Assembly: GCA_963724645.1 (NCBI GenBank)
Contig: CAVRVJ010000001.1
Coordinates: forward strand, 868,001-932,000
Source: CAVXSP01 sp963724645
Lineage (GTDB): Bacteria > Acidobacteriota > Vicinamibacteria > Vicinamibacterales > SCN-69-37
DNA: 64,000 nucleotides
Direction of reading: 5' to 3'
Shown here: positions 1 through 9,784 of the stretch, one piece after another
How the letters are laid out: every line of letters begins with the position of its first letter
Numbering within the stretch: position 1 is the stretch's first letter
Program-made: the position numbers and the translations under genes
Notes under the pieces: model-generated
Databases searched by the model: none
The model's input: the letters and a program-made list of their open reading frames with translations, nothing else
Told to the model about the DNA's origin: nothing

Positions 1-181
1 GCGTCACCCAGCGGGAAAATGTAGATCCTCATACTGAGGACCTGTGAGTACGAGGGAACTGCGTCAACCTGCGCTTTGAGCTCAGGCCGAACTCCCCGCC
101 TGCGCTCGAGCATCTGGACACGTTCTAGTCGTTGTTGGGACCCGTTTGACGCCTCGAGCCGTGACTTACCCACGGAAGGGC

Positions 182-195
182 GATTATCGAAAATC
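182..195. promoter_or_regulatory. Near-palindromic operator candidate upstream of the TonB receptor
   Basis: The sequence GATTATCGAAAATC is a 14-bp palindrome with one mismatch. A better 18-bp version, AAGATTTTCGAAAATCTT, lies upstream of the Gfo/Idh/MocA gene at 4433-4450. A possible -10 hexamer, TAGTAT, sits at 221-226. The rest of positions 1-354 shows no gene that I can support. That the two sites bind one regulator is inference; no regulator gene for them lies in the window. Confidence 0.4.
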
Positions 196-354
196 AGATC
201 TTTTGTCGATACACCCGTGCTAGTATCCGCGAGAACCCATTGATAGCTCGCAGCCCTCTCCCAAAGGGGGCTTCGTCGTTCGGGCGCGCCGCGTGGCGGC
301 CCGGAGGCGGGTGAATAGGCGTGAGTCGTTTCATCGCTTGGAGGAAGGGTTGCT

Positions 355-3300
355 ATGGCGAAATGGATCGTGACAGCACTTGCCTCGATACTCGTTGTGC
401 TGCTCGTGGCTGCGTCGCCCGCAAAGGCGCAGATCACGACCGGAGCAGTGACCGGAGTCGTGACAGACGCATCGGGCGGCGTGATCCCCGGTGCGAGCGT
501 TGTGTTGACCAGCGAGACCCAGGGCACCAAGACCGTACCGGTTGTGACCAACGCCGAGGGCAGTTACACCGTGCCGAACGTCAAAGCCGACATGTACACC
601 GTCGAGGTGTCGATGCCATCGTTCAAGCCCCTGTCGCGCAAGGGTGTGAAGGTCAGCGGCGGCGACCGCATCGCCGTCGAAGCGCTGATCTTGCAAGTCG
701 GCGGTCAGACCGAAACGGTAACGGTTCAGGCGGAAGCGCCGGTCATTCAAGCCGCGAGCGGCGAGCGGTCGGGCGTCATCCAGAGCGTGCAGCTCGAAAA
801 CCTGCCGAGCGGCACCAGCCATAATTTCACCGAGTTCCTCGCGCTCATCCCCGGCGTGGGCGGCACCGCAAAAATTGGCGGCAGCGGCCAGCAGCAACTT
901 CATGATCGACGGCATCTCGGCCATGGACACCGGCAACAACGGCCTGATGGGCGGGTTGAATCTGCCGATCGATCAGGTATCCGAGGTGAAGGTCATCACG
1001 TCCGGGTACAACGCCGAGTACGGCCGGTCGATCGGCCTGCAGGTGTCGGCCGTGACCAAGAGCGGGACCAACCGCTTCCACGGGTCGTTTTACGACTACG
1101 AGCGCCATTCCGACTGGAATTCGAACAGCTGGGCGAACCAGCAGAACGGCTCGGCCAAGGCGGTTTCCGATCAGCGCGACTGGGGATACTCGATTGGCGG
1201 ACCGGTCGGCAAGCCGGGCGGCAACAACAAGCTGTTCTTCTTCTACACGTCGGAGTTCCGCCCGAGGAAGACCGGCAACAACGTGACGCAGCTCAGGCTC
1301 CCCACCGCGCTCGAGCGGCGCGGCGATTTCTCCCAATCGGTCGACCAGAATGGCAGGGCGTACAACCTCATCTACAATCCCACCAACGCGGCGGGCCTCG
1401 GGCAGAGCGCGTGCGCCGGCAACGACGACCACGGCCTGCTTCGCTGATGGCGGCGTTGTGGGCCGTATCCCGGTGAGTCGTCTGTACGGTCCCGGGATCG
1501 CACTGCTGAATCAATATCCGCTTCCGAACTGCCCCGGACCGAGCTGCCCGAACTGGACATCATCGTCCCCGTACAACTGGCAGCATCTCGACTCCGGTGA
1601 CGAACACGCTGACCTTCGCGCCGACCTATCGCGTCGACTATCAGCTTTCGTCGAACTGGCGTATCAGCGGCAAGTGGAGCGGCCAGACCGCTCGCGTCGT
1701 GCCCAACATCGGCACGATTCCTGGCTTCAACGACACGATACAGAAATTCCCGCTGTCGTTCAACTCGTCGGGCACCGTCAACTACAACCTGAATCCGACG
1801 ACGTTCATCGAGGCGACGTACGGGATGAACCAGAACCGGCTCGGCACGCCGAACATCAACGATCCCTCGAACCGCAACAACGTCGGTGTGTCCGCCTGAT
1901 CTCAAGGCGGGCCATCGCAGATTGCACGCTCGGCGCGATCGCGTTTCCGTTCACGGGCGATATTCCGGTCAACACGAGTTACTACGAGTACAAGGCGCTT
2001 CAGGAGGTCGGCGTGCCGTTCCTCGTCGGCGATACCTTCCAGATGCCCCCGGTCTTTTCCTGGTCGGTGTCCGGGACGACGAGCCGGACCGCCCCGAGCA
2101 GCTGCACCGTGAACGGCAGCGCGAGCAGCAATCAGTCGTGCGCGCCGCCGAATCAGAGCTTCCCCGGGTTCATGAACATCAACCGCACGCAGGACTTCAG
2201 CATCAGCCTGACCAAGATTCGGAACACGCACACGTTCAAGTTCGGTTTCTACGTCAACCACAGCTACAAGGCGCAAAATTTCGGCGCCGGCGGCAACGGC
2301 GCCCCGTCGTTCCAGGGCGCGTTGAACTTCGGAAACGACACGAACAATTCGTTCGATACGGCGTTCCCCTGGGCGAATGCGGCCATCGGCGCCTTTTCGA
2401 CCTACGGCCAGCAGTCGGCGTTCATCGAGGGCAGCTTCCTCTACAACAACGTCGAGTGGTACCTGCAGGACAACTGGAAGATGAACCGCAAACTGACGCT
2501 GGATTACGGCCTCCGTTTCGTCCACCAGACGCCGCAGTACGACCAGTTCAACCAGGTCTCGACATTCCGGCCTGAAACCTCGACATCGCGACCGCGCCAT
2601 TCCTGTACGTGCCGGGGTGCGTCGGCAACACGGCGACATGTAGCGGCGTCAATCGCGTGGCAAAGGATCCGCGAACCGGACAGTTGCTCGCCCGCCGGGT
2701 CGGGGCCACTTGTCGGTAACGTCATTCTCGGCTCTGGCGACGGGGCAGACGGGTCTCACGCAGGCTGGTCATGGGATCGCCAACACCGGCTACATGTGGC
2801 CGTGGCTTGGCGTCACGCCTCGGTTTGGGGCGGCGTACGACGTCACCGGCAAGCAAAGGGTCGTGTTCCGCGGATCGCGTCGGCCTCTTCTTCGATCGGC
2901 CCGACGGCAACTCGGTGTTCAGCACGGTGGGCAATCCGCCCGTGGCGACGAGCACGCAGTCGCAGTGGGGCTTCCTCCAGACCTTGCAGAACGCGCAGTT
3001 CAAGACGGGACCGGTGCCGATCGTCACGTCGCTACGAGTACGACGCGAGACTGCCGAAGGACGTGCAGTGGAACGGCGGCGTACAGATCGCGCTTGCCGT
3101 GGGCCTCGGCCGTCGATTTCGAGTACGTCGGCCATCACGCCTAGGACATCCTCAGCGCGAGCGGCGGCGCCAACTCAGCCAACATCAACACGATCGATCT
3201 GGGCACGTATCTCCGCGGGATGGCGGCGCCGGCATCGACACGACCTCGACGACGGGCTGCACCGTGAGCAACAATCTGGTCCGCGCGTACCGCGGCTACG

Positions 3301-4233
3301 GCAACATCAACATCAACATGGGCCGCTACTATCGGACGTTCCATTCCGTGCAGGCGTCGTACAACCGCCGGTTCAGCCACGGAGTATCGTTCGGCGTGAA
3401 CTGTAACTGGGCCATCTACGACCACAGCAATGCGCTGGGTGTCACCGGATCGACGCCAAACCTGCGAATCAACCACAACCCGGATGGCAGCTATGTCGTT
3501 CGGTCCGATCAGGCGACAGCAGAGAGCATGTTCAGCGATCAGGGGCGACACAAGGCACATCGTGAAGGGCAACTTCGTCTGGCAGCTTCCGAGGCTGGTA
3601 TCGGACAAGCCCGCGCTCAAAGCCGTTGGGCTGGTCATCAACGATTGGCAGCTGTCGGGCATCTTCACGATCGACTCGGGCAGCCCGTACGACATTCGGT
3701 ACAGCTACCAGAACGGGGGCGGCACGAATCTCACTGGGTCGCCTGATTACACCGCGCGCATCGTGATTCCGAACCTCGGGATCATCGGGTCGGGGTGCTC
3801 GGGCGATCAATACTCGCAGTTCAACAACAAGATGGCGAGCGGCGGTTCCAACGCCTCGTTCCCGCTGACGTCTGTGGCGTTCAGCGGCCCGCAGCCGGGC
3901 AGTGTCGCGCTCGAGTCCGGAAAGAACCAGTTCGTGGCGTGCGGCGCGCGGAACCTGGACACGGCAATCGCACGCAACATCAAACTGGGCGGCGGCCGTC
4001 AGCTCCAGTTGCGGGTGGACGTGTTCAATACCCTGAACCACGTGCAATTCAACGCGCGTCAGACGACGCTTCAGCTCAACTCGCCGACCGATCTGACCGT
4101 GCGCAATTCGCAGTACCTCGCGGACGGCTCGATCGATCCCAATAGAGTGAAACCGAACAACGCGGGTTTCGGAGCGGTGACCGGCGCGGGGGCGCTTCGC
4201 TCGATCCAGGGCCAGATCCGGTTCTCGTTCTAA
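355..4233 (+). CDS. TonB-dependent receptor, Oar-like (frameshifted)
   Basis: This is an outer-membrane receptor of the Oar/carboxypeptidase-regulatory type that takes up large substrates, probably oligosaccharides, using TonB energy. The start at 355 has GGAGGAAGG at 340-348. A signal peptide covers about residues 1-25 and ends in AKAQ. A carboxypeptidase-like Ig fold follows (GAVTGVVTDASGGVIPGA), then a plug domain (about 120-230) and a long beta-barrel ending in the aromatic tail QIRFSF. The reconstructed length is about 1,290 residues, normal for the family. The reading frame changes near 870, 1440, 1600, 1900, 2580, 2870, 3040-3120 and 3540, so the gene is either decayed or damaged by sequencing indels. 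The homology runs unbroken across all frames, which favours recent damage. It is followed by a strong terminator and then a sugar-oxidation locus. Confidence 0.85.
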
Positions 4234-4259
4234 CGAAGACCAGACACGATTCGACAGAA

Positions 4260-4289
4260 GGCGGGCGACTGCGTCGCCCGCCTTTTTTT
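4260..4289 (+). terminator. Rho-independent terminator after the TonB receptor
   Basis: A perfect 10-bp GC stem (GGCGGGCGAC / GTCGCCCGCC) with a TGC loop is followed directly by seven T residues (4283-4289). It lies 27 bases after the TonB receptor stop and separates that gene from the oxidoreductase locus. Confidence 0.93.
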
Positions 4290-4391
4290 CCGGGCCGAGG
4301 ACTCGAAACAGGCGCCCACTCCCGGGCTGGCCGACTTGCAGGCTTGGCGGACTCGCGGCTTGTTGGGCCAAGAGCGTGCGTTTTACCTGCC

Positions 4392-4420
4392 TTGCGCGCT
4401 CCCTGAATCAGGTGTAGTCT
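4392..4420 (+). promoter_or_regulatory. Possible sigma-70-type promoter for the oxidoreductase locus
   Basis: TTGCGC (4392-4397) and TAGTCT (4415-4420) are separated by 17 bp. The palindrome at 4433-4450 begins 12 bp past the -10 box, where a repressor would block initiation. The hexamers are imperfect, so this is a weak call that rests mainly on spacing and context. Confidence 0.35.
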
Positions 4421-4432
4421 ACGCGCTCAGTC

Positions 4433-4450
4433 AAGATTTTCGAAAATCTT
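4433..4450. promoter_or_regulatory. Perfect 18-bp palindrome, likely operator
   Basis: AAGATTTTCGAAAATCTT is perfectly self-complementary. It sits 143 bp before the start of the first Gfo/Idh/MocA gene and just after a candidate -10 box. A one-mismatch version of its 14-bp core lies upstream of the TonB receptor at 182-195. This suggests that uptake and oxidation genes share a regulator (inference). Confidence 0.5.
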
Positions 4451-4592
4451 AGGTCATCACCGCGGATCGCCGTCGTTGCCAGACCGGCGACGGCAGGCAG
4501 CCACGAGAGCGGAACGGGAATCGAAGGCCCCGTGAGCGAGAGGGCAGGGGGTCCGCGGGAGAAACCCCCGGATCAAGAAAAAGGAGACAGCC

Positions 4593-6075
4593 ATGGCAAG
4601 CAGACGGGAGTTCTTGAAGACGGGCGCGGCCGCACTGACCGTGGCTGCCGCCAGACCATTGTTCGGCTGGCAGGGCGCCAACGACCGCGTCCGCATGGGC
4701 GTCATCGGCATGGGGACGCGCGCGGCGCGGGTGTTCGACTCGCTCACGCGCAATCAGGACTGCCAGTTCACATGGGCTGCGAAGTCAACCAGCAGAAGTT
4801 GGCGAATTTCCAGTCGGCCAACCGTCCGCTTGCCAAGATCCGCCGATCGTCGGCGACTACCGCAGAGTGCTCGACCGACAACGAGCATCGACGCGGTGCT
4901 CATCGCGACGCCCGGATTTCTCGCACAGCAAGATCTTCGTCGACGCGATCGCCGCCGGCAAGCACGTCTACGTCGAGAAGCCGATCTCGAACATCGTCGC
5001 GCGCATCAACGCGATGCTCGACGCCTACAACAAGGACCGAACCTCGTCGTCCAGGTCGGCACGCACCAGCGGAGCTGGGATCACTTCATCGAAGCGAAGA
5101 AGATGCTGAGAATGCTCGACCCGGTGACGCACGTGCTCATCCAGCAGCCGGGCGCGTACTCCGCGCAGCAGCAGGACCCGGTGCCGGTGCCCACGGAACG
5201 CTCGACTGGGACGCGTGGCAGGTGGACGCGCCCAAGAAGGCGTTCAAGCAGGGCTATCTCGGCTTCCGCGGCTGGTGGGAGTACGGCAGCGGCCTGGTGG
5301 GCGACTGGGGCGCGCACCACGTCGACGTCGCGAACTGGTTCATGAACGCGGACAGCCAAGGCGCCGCTCAAGACGTCGGCGATCGGGTTCTACTCGACGC
5401 CGAACATCGATCCGGAATGCGTCTTCAACACGTTCTCGATCGCGTGGCAGTTCGACACGCACATGATGACGTTCGCCAACAGCGTCTATCCGCGGCCGAA
5501 CTTCGCCGACGAGAAGACGCCCGACATCGAAGGCTGGGGCGTCTTCTTCTATGCGGGCAACGGCACGCTGCAGGTCAACCGCATGGGCTGGGCGCTGCGG
5601 CCGCCGGTCCAGACGACGCGTAACCGGGTCGGTCCGGAGCCGCCGCCGGGAGCGGGCAACGTGCAGTTGGGCACGACGCCGGCGGCGCCAGCGCGCCGGC
5701 GCCGGCGGGCGCGGGCGCAGGACGAGGGGGACGCGGACGTGGCGGCGCGGGCGGTCCCGGTCGGGGCGACCTGGTGGCGCGCCCGGCGGGTTGGCGGCCG
5801 CGGCGGCGGCAAACCGCCCGTCGAGCTGAACGTCTACGTCAATCCACGCGGGGGCGTCGAAGAGGACTACCCGCTCCACGTGCACACGCGGAATTTCCTC
5901 GACTCTCTGAAGGCCAAGAACAGGAAGACCAACGCGCCGCTGGAGAGTCGGCTACAACTCGGCGCTTCCCTGCCTGCTCGCGCTCGAAGCCATGCAGCAG
6001 AATAGGGTGCTGGCATGGGACGCGCGGCACGAGGAAATCAAGACCCGTGTAAAGAGCAAAAGGGTGAAAGGGTGA
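4593..6075 (+). CDS. Gfo/Idh/MocA family oxidoreductase, Tat-exported (frameshifted)
   Basis: This is an NAD(P)-dependent sugar or inositol oxidoreductase of the type exported by the Tat pathway. The start at 4593 has AAGGAG at 4581-4586. The N-terminus MASRREFLKTGAAALT is a Tat signal. The nucleotide-binding motif follows (VRMGVIGMGTRAARVF), and the Rossmann/catalytic motif HVYVEKPIS lies near 4960-4990. The C-terminal part reads NVYVNPRGGVEEDYPLHV. The frame changes near 4770, 4850-4900, 5050, 5110-5200, 5360 and 5945. In the last frame the protein ends at 6073-6075. A GC-rich low-complexity stretch (5690-5815, Arg/Ala-rich in any frame) interrupts the C-terminal domain. A second family member follows at 6189, and an MFS transporter after that, which points to a sugar or sugar-acid pathway. 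Confidence 0.8.
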
Positions 6076-6184
6076 GAGCGTGAAAGGTGCTGAGAGCGAG
6101 ATCGACGACTCTCGACCCTTTCGCGCATCTCTGTCCTTCGACTCCCCCTTTCACCCTCTAACGCTTTCACCCTCTCACCCTTTG
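6057..6184. repeat. Imperfect long inverted repeat between the two oxidoreductase genes
   Basis: The left arm (6057-6087) is built of AGGGTGA/GAGAG units. The right arm (6147-6184) carries the reverse complement with a few indels. The arms could form an imperfect stem of about 30 bp around a 60-base loop. The left arm overlaps the end of the upstream reading frame and the right arm ends 5 bases before the next start codon. No mobile gene is attached. Confidence 0.55.
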
Positions 6185-6188
6185 TCCG

Positions 6189-7275
6189 ATGAAGCCCGAT
6201 CTCCGCGTCGCTCTGCTCGGCACCGGCTTCATGGGCAAGGCGCACTCCAACGCCTACTGCCAGGCCGGGCACTTCTTCGATCTGCCCTACCGGCTTCGGC
6301 GCTCGCTGCTGTGCGACGTCGACGAGGCCGCGCTCGCCGGCATGGCCGAACGTTGGGAGTGGGAGGAGACCGCGACCGATTGGCGGGCGGCAATCGATCG
6401 CAAGGACATCGATCTCGTCGACATCGCGCTGCCCAATCACCTCCACGCGCCGGCGGCCATCGCGGCCGCACAGGCCGGCAAGATCGTCCTCTGCGAGAAG
6501 CCGCTGGCGTTGTCGGTCGCCGAGGCGCGCGCGATGGCTGATGCCGCGCGCTCGGTCCCGAACAAGGTCTGGTTCAACTACCGGCGTCTGCCGGCCATGG
6601 CCTTCGCGCAGCAGCTCATTTCAGAAGGACGGCTCGGCACGATCTTCCACTACAACGCGGCCTACATGCAGCAATGGGGCGCGGACACGACGCGGGCGGC
6701 TACCTGGCGCATGGACCCGGCGCAGGCCGGATCGGGCGCCGCCGGCGATCTGCTGACGCACTGCCTCGACACAGCCCTGTTTCTCAACGGGCCCGATGAC
6801 CGACGTCGTCGCTGAGTCCCGCACGCTGATTCCCGGCCGCGGCGTCGACGACGCGTTCATGGCGCTGATGAATTTTCAGAACGGCAGCGCGGGCATGTTC
6901 GAGGCGACGCGCTTCGGCATCTGGCTACCGCAACGCGCAGATGTTCCAGATCCACGGCTCCGGCGGCATGCTGCGCTTCAATCTGGAGCGGCTCAACCAC
7001 CTCGAGTTCTTCGATGCGACGACGGCCTCGACCGAGCAGGGACGCTCGCGACCTGCTCGTGACCGACTTGAAACATCCGGTCTTCGGCAATTTCTGGCGG
7101 CCCGGCCACATCATCGGCTACGAACACACGTTCATCGCCTCGCTCGCCGAGTTCCTCGACTGCCTTTCACGCAGGCGAGGACTTTCATCCGAACTTCGCC
7201 GACGGAGTCGCCGTGCAGGAGGTGCTCGAGGCGCTGCAACGGTCGGCGAAGACAAGACAATGGACAGACGATTGA
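6189..7275 (+). CDS. Gfo/Idh/MocA family oxidoreductase, cytoplasmic (frameshifted)
   Basis: This is an NAD(P)-dependent oxidoreductase without a signal peptide. Its nucleotide-binding motif is RVALLGTGFMGKAHSNAY (about residues 6-23). The catalytic-type motif GKIVLCEKPLALS is near residue 100, and the C-terminal beta-sheet domain contains GSGGMLRFNLERLNHLEFF. The end NFADGVAVQEVLEALQRSA is the usual C-terminal helix of the family. The frame changes near 6795, 6925, 7045 and 7175, and the reconstructed length is about 360 residues, which is normal. No clear ribosome-binding site precedes the ATG. It lies between the exported paralogue and the MFS transporter, so the three probably act on one sugar. 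Confidence 0.8.
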
Positions 7276-7368
7276 ATACGCCCGCGGACGGCGCAGCCGC
7301 CGCGGCAAGGCCGAAAGGCCGTCGCGCGAAGCGCGTAAGCGCGCGGGGGTGGGGCCCCACGCGCACTA
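7276..7368. repeat. GC-rich intergenic block of short hairpins
   Basis: The 93-base gap holds several short palindromes in a row, including GGCCGAAAGGCC, GCGCGAAGCGC and GTGGGGCCCCAC. It ends just before the MFS start and has no T-run, so I do not call it a terminator. It resembles the palindromic intergenic repeats elsewhere in the window. Confidence 0.4.
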
Positions 7369-8761
7369 ATGAAGAAAGCGATGACAATGACAGCGACCAC
7401 GATGACGTCCCCGTCGCACGCCGAGTCTGGCCTTTCTTCACGCACCCGCTGGACCATCGTCGCGCTGCTGTCCGCGTCGATCATGATCAACCTGATCGAT
7501 CGGCAGACACTCTCGCAGCTCGCTACGATCCTGCGAGAGCAGTGGCGGCTGGAGCAACGCGCAGTACGGCTACGTCGCCACGATCTTCAATCTCGGGATG
7601 ATGCTCGGGCAGATTCCGGCCGGCACGTTCATGGATCGCGTCGGCACGAAGATCGGCCTGGCGACGATCTTCCTCGGGTGGTCGCGTGGTCTGCGCCGCG
7701 CACGCGCTTCGCCGGACCGGGCACGGCGATCGAGACGCGTCGCGACCGCGATCTGGTCGGTGATTCCCGGGCATGCCGGCGCTGGGCGCGGGGCTCGCGG
7801 GGTTCTTCCTGCTGCGCTTCGTCATGGGCCTGTTCGAGTGCGGCAACTACACCGGCGGGATCAAGGCGCTCGCCGGGTTGTTCCCGAAGGAAACGCGCTC
7901 CCGCGCGGGCGGGGTGTTCAACGCGGGCGCGCAGCTCGGATCGGTCATCGCCGGTCCGCTGATCCTGTCGCTTGCTCGTCGCGACGCTTGGTGTCGAGCT
8001 GGCGGATGGCATTCGTGATCCCCGCCGTGCTCGGGTCTGCTCTGGCTGATCCCATGGCTGCGCCATCTTTCCGGACAAGGCGACGATGAGCGGCGTGGCG
8101 CTCAAACCGGCGCTCGGCGGCTGCCGCCCAACCGGCTGGTGAGGTGCCGCTCGGCCGGCTGCTCGCCAATCATCAAGTGCTCGGGCTGCTTCTCATTCGC
8201 GTTTTCTCAGGGCCGATCACGACGTTTTACTGGACATGGCTGCCGCTCTATCTGAGGAACGGCCGTGGCTTGACGCTGTTCGCACGGGGCTCATGGCGTC
8301 CGTGCCGCAGGTCTTTGGAATGATGGGCAACGTCTTCGGCGGCATCTTCACCGATCGCTTCGTGAAGGCGATGGGATCCGATCGTGGCCGCAAGCTCGGG
8401 TTCGTCTGCGCGTTCAGTCTCGGTGCGCTCAGCATGACGATGCCGTTCGTTTCGAACAACTGCGCTCGCCGTGTTGCTGATGGGCCTGGCGCTGTTCGGC
8501 AACCAGTGGTACGCGGCGACCTACATCGGCACGGTCGGCGACATCGTCCCGCAAAACCTCGCCGGCCGCGTCAATGGCATTGCCGGTTTTGGAGACAACG
8601 GCGCGGTCACCTTCGCGATTCTCTACACCGGCATCATCGTGGACCAGTACGGCTGGTCGCGCGTGTTCATCGCCGCGGGGATTCTGCCGTTCCTTGCCAT
8701 GGCGAGCGTGTTCTTCGTCCTGCGCAGGATCGAGCCTGCGCGGTTTGCGCAAGCATCGTAA
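7369..8761 (+). CDS. MFS transporter, sugar-acid (ACS-like) type (frameshifted)
   Basis: This is a major facilitator superfamily permease, probably importing a hexuronate or related organic anion. The first transmembrane helix reads WTIVALLSASIMINLIDRQT, with the Asp-Arg pair typical of this branch. Later segments include GYVATIFNLGMMLGQIPAG, LLRFVMGLFECGNYTGGIKA, VPQVFGMMGNVFGGIFTDRF and VFIAAGILPFLAMASVFFVL. The reconstructed length is about 460 residues, which fits 12 helices. The frame changes near 7560, 7680, 7770, 7970-8200 and 8460. Two Met codons (7369, 7381) could start the protein; the second has a purine-rich stretch before it. The ACS assignment rests on the first helix and the neighbouring oxidoreductases and is less sure than the MFS call. 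Confidence 0.75.
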
Positions 8762-8821
8762 AGAAAGAATGTGTCCAAGGAGGGTTGACTCCGGTCCACG
8801 GCCGGCGTAGAACTTTGCTCG

Positions 8822-9727
8822 ATGCAGCGAATCTTCCTCTGCGGCTTCCTGGGGGCTCTCCTGCTCGTGGCGTACGAGCGCACGGCCGAGACGCAGGGCG
8901 GGCCGGTGCGTCAACTGGCGCCCGGCGTCTACTCGCGCCAGGGTGACAAGGACGCCAGGCTTCCCGCCAATACGAGTTGGATTGAGTTCCGCGACTTCGT
9001 TGTCATCATCGACGCAAACACGCCGTGGGGCATTCAGGCTGCCCTGCCCGAGATCAAGAAGACGACAACCAAGCCGATTCGATTCGCGTTCGACACCCAC
9101 TATCACTGGGATCACACGCAGGGCAACAGCATCCTCGCCGACCAGGGCGTCACGGTCGTGTGCTCGCAGGAATGCGCAAGCGAACTGGCCGTGAAGGGTA
9201 AAGGCGAGTGGGACTCCATGTCGAAAAACCAGACCTACAGTCTGGCGCCTTACCGCCTGCAACAACCTACCGTCGTGTTCGGCGAGTTCATGGCGATCGA
9301 CGATGGCGAACGGCGACTGGAGCTGCGACGCGTGGGGCCGGCGCACACGATCGGCGATGCCGTGGCCTGGTTGCCGAAAGAGGGCATCCTCTTTACCGGC
9401 GACCTCCTAGTCAACTGGCGGTTCGGCAACAATGTCGGCGACCGCGACGCGGACGTGCCGCACTGGGCACAAGTGCTGCTGGATCTGGCGAAGTGGGACG
9501 TGAAGACCGTCGTGCCCGGGCACGGAAGCCTTGGCACGACCGAGACGCTCAGAGCCCAGAGCGCATTTCTCGACGACCTCTGGAAGCAGGTCTCGGCCGG
9601 GAAGAAGGCCGGGAAGACCGTCGACCAGTTACTGAAGGACGTCGACCTCTCCAAGCACGGAGACTTCGCTGCCGATCAACAGCAGAATCAATCGGCCATC
9701 CGGCAGGTCTTCCGAAAGGCATCGTAA
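8822..9727 (+). CDS. MBL-fold metallo-hydrolase, exported
   Basis: This is an intact 301-residue metallo-beta-lactamase fold enzyme with an N-terminal signal peptide (FLCGFLGALLLVAYERTAE). Metal ligands are visible: HYHWDH near residues 96-101 (HxHxDH), H178 in GPAHTIGD, the Asp in LFTGDLLV and the His in VVPGHGSL. The family includes beta-lactamases, glyoxalase II-like and quinone-linked hydrolases, and the substrate cannot be told from sequence. The start has no strong ribosome-binding site. It is the first unbroken gene after the frameshifted locus, and the next gene is on the opposite strand. Confidence 0.9.
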   Translation: MQRIFLCGFLGALLLVAYERTAETQGGPVRQLAPGVYSRQGDKDARLPANTSWIEFRDFVVIIDANTPWGIQAALPEIKKTTTKPIRFAFDTHYHWDHTQGNSILADQGVTVVCSQECASELAVKGKGEWDSMSKNQTYSLAPYRLQQPTVVFGEFMAIDDGERRLELRRVGPAHTIGDAVAWLPKEGILFTGDLLVNWRFGNNVGDRDADVPHWAQVLLDLAKWDVKTVVPGHGSLGTTETLRAQSAFLDDLWKQVSAGKKAGKTVDQLLKDVDLSKHGDFAADQQQNQSAIRQVFRKAS

Positions 9728-9784
9728 AGCGGGCGGAGGCCCGGCTCTCGCCCCCGGCGAGGTGATCACCCGCGTGAAGAGAAG

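Noticed and set aside
8776..8821. Strong AAGGAGGG-like ribosome-binding sequence near 8778
   Set aside because: It lies 40 bases before the metallo-hydrolase start, and no start codon in a good frame follows at a proper distance; it is probably incidental.
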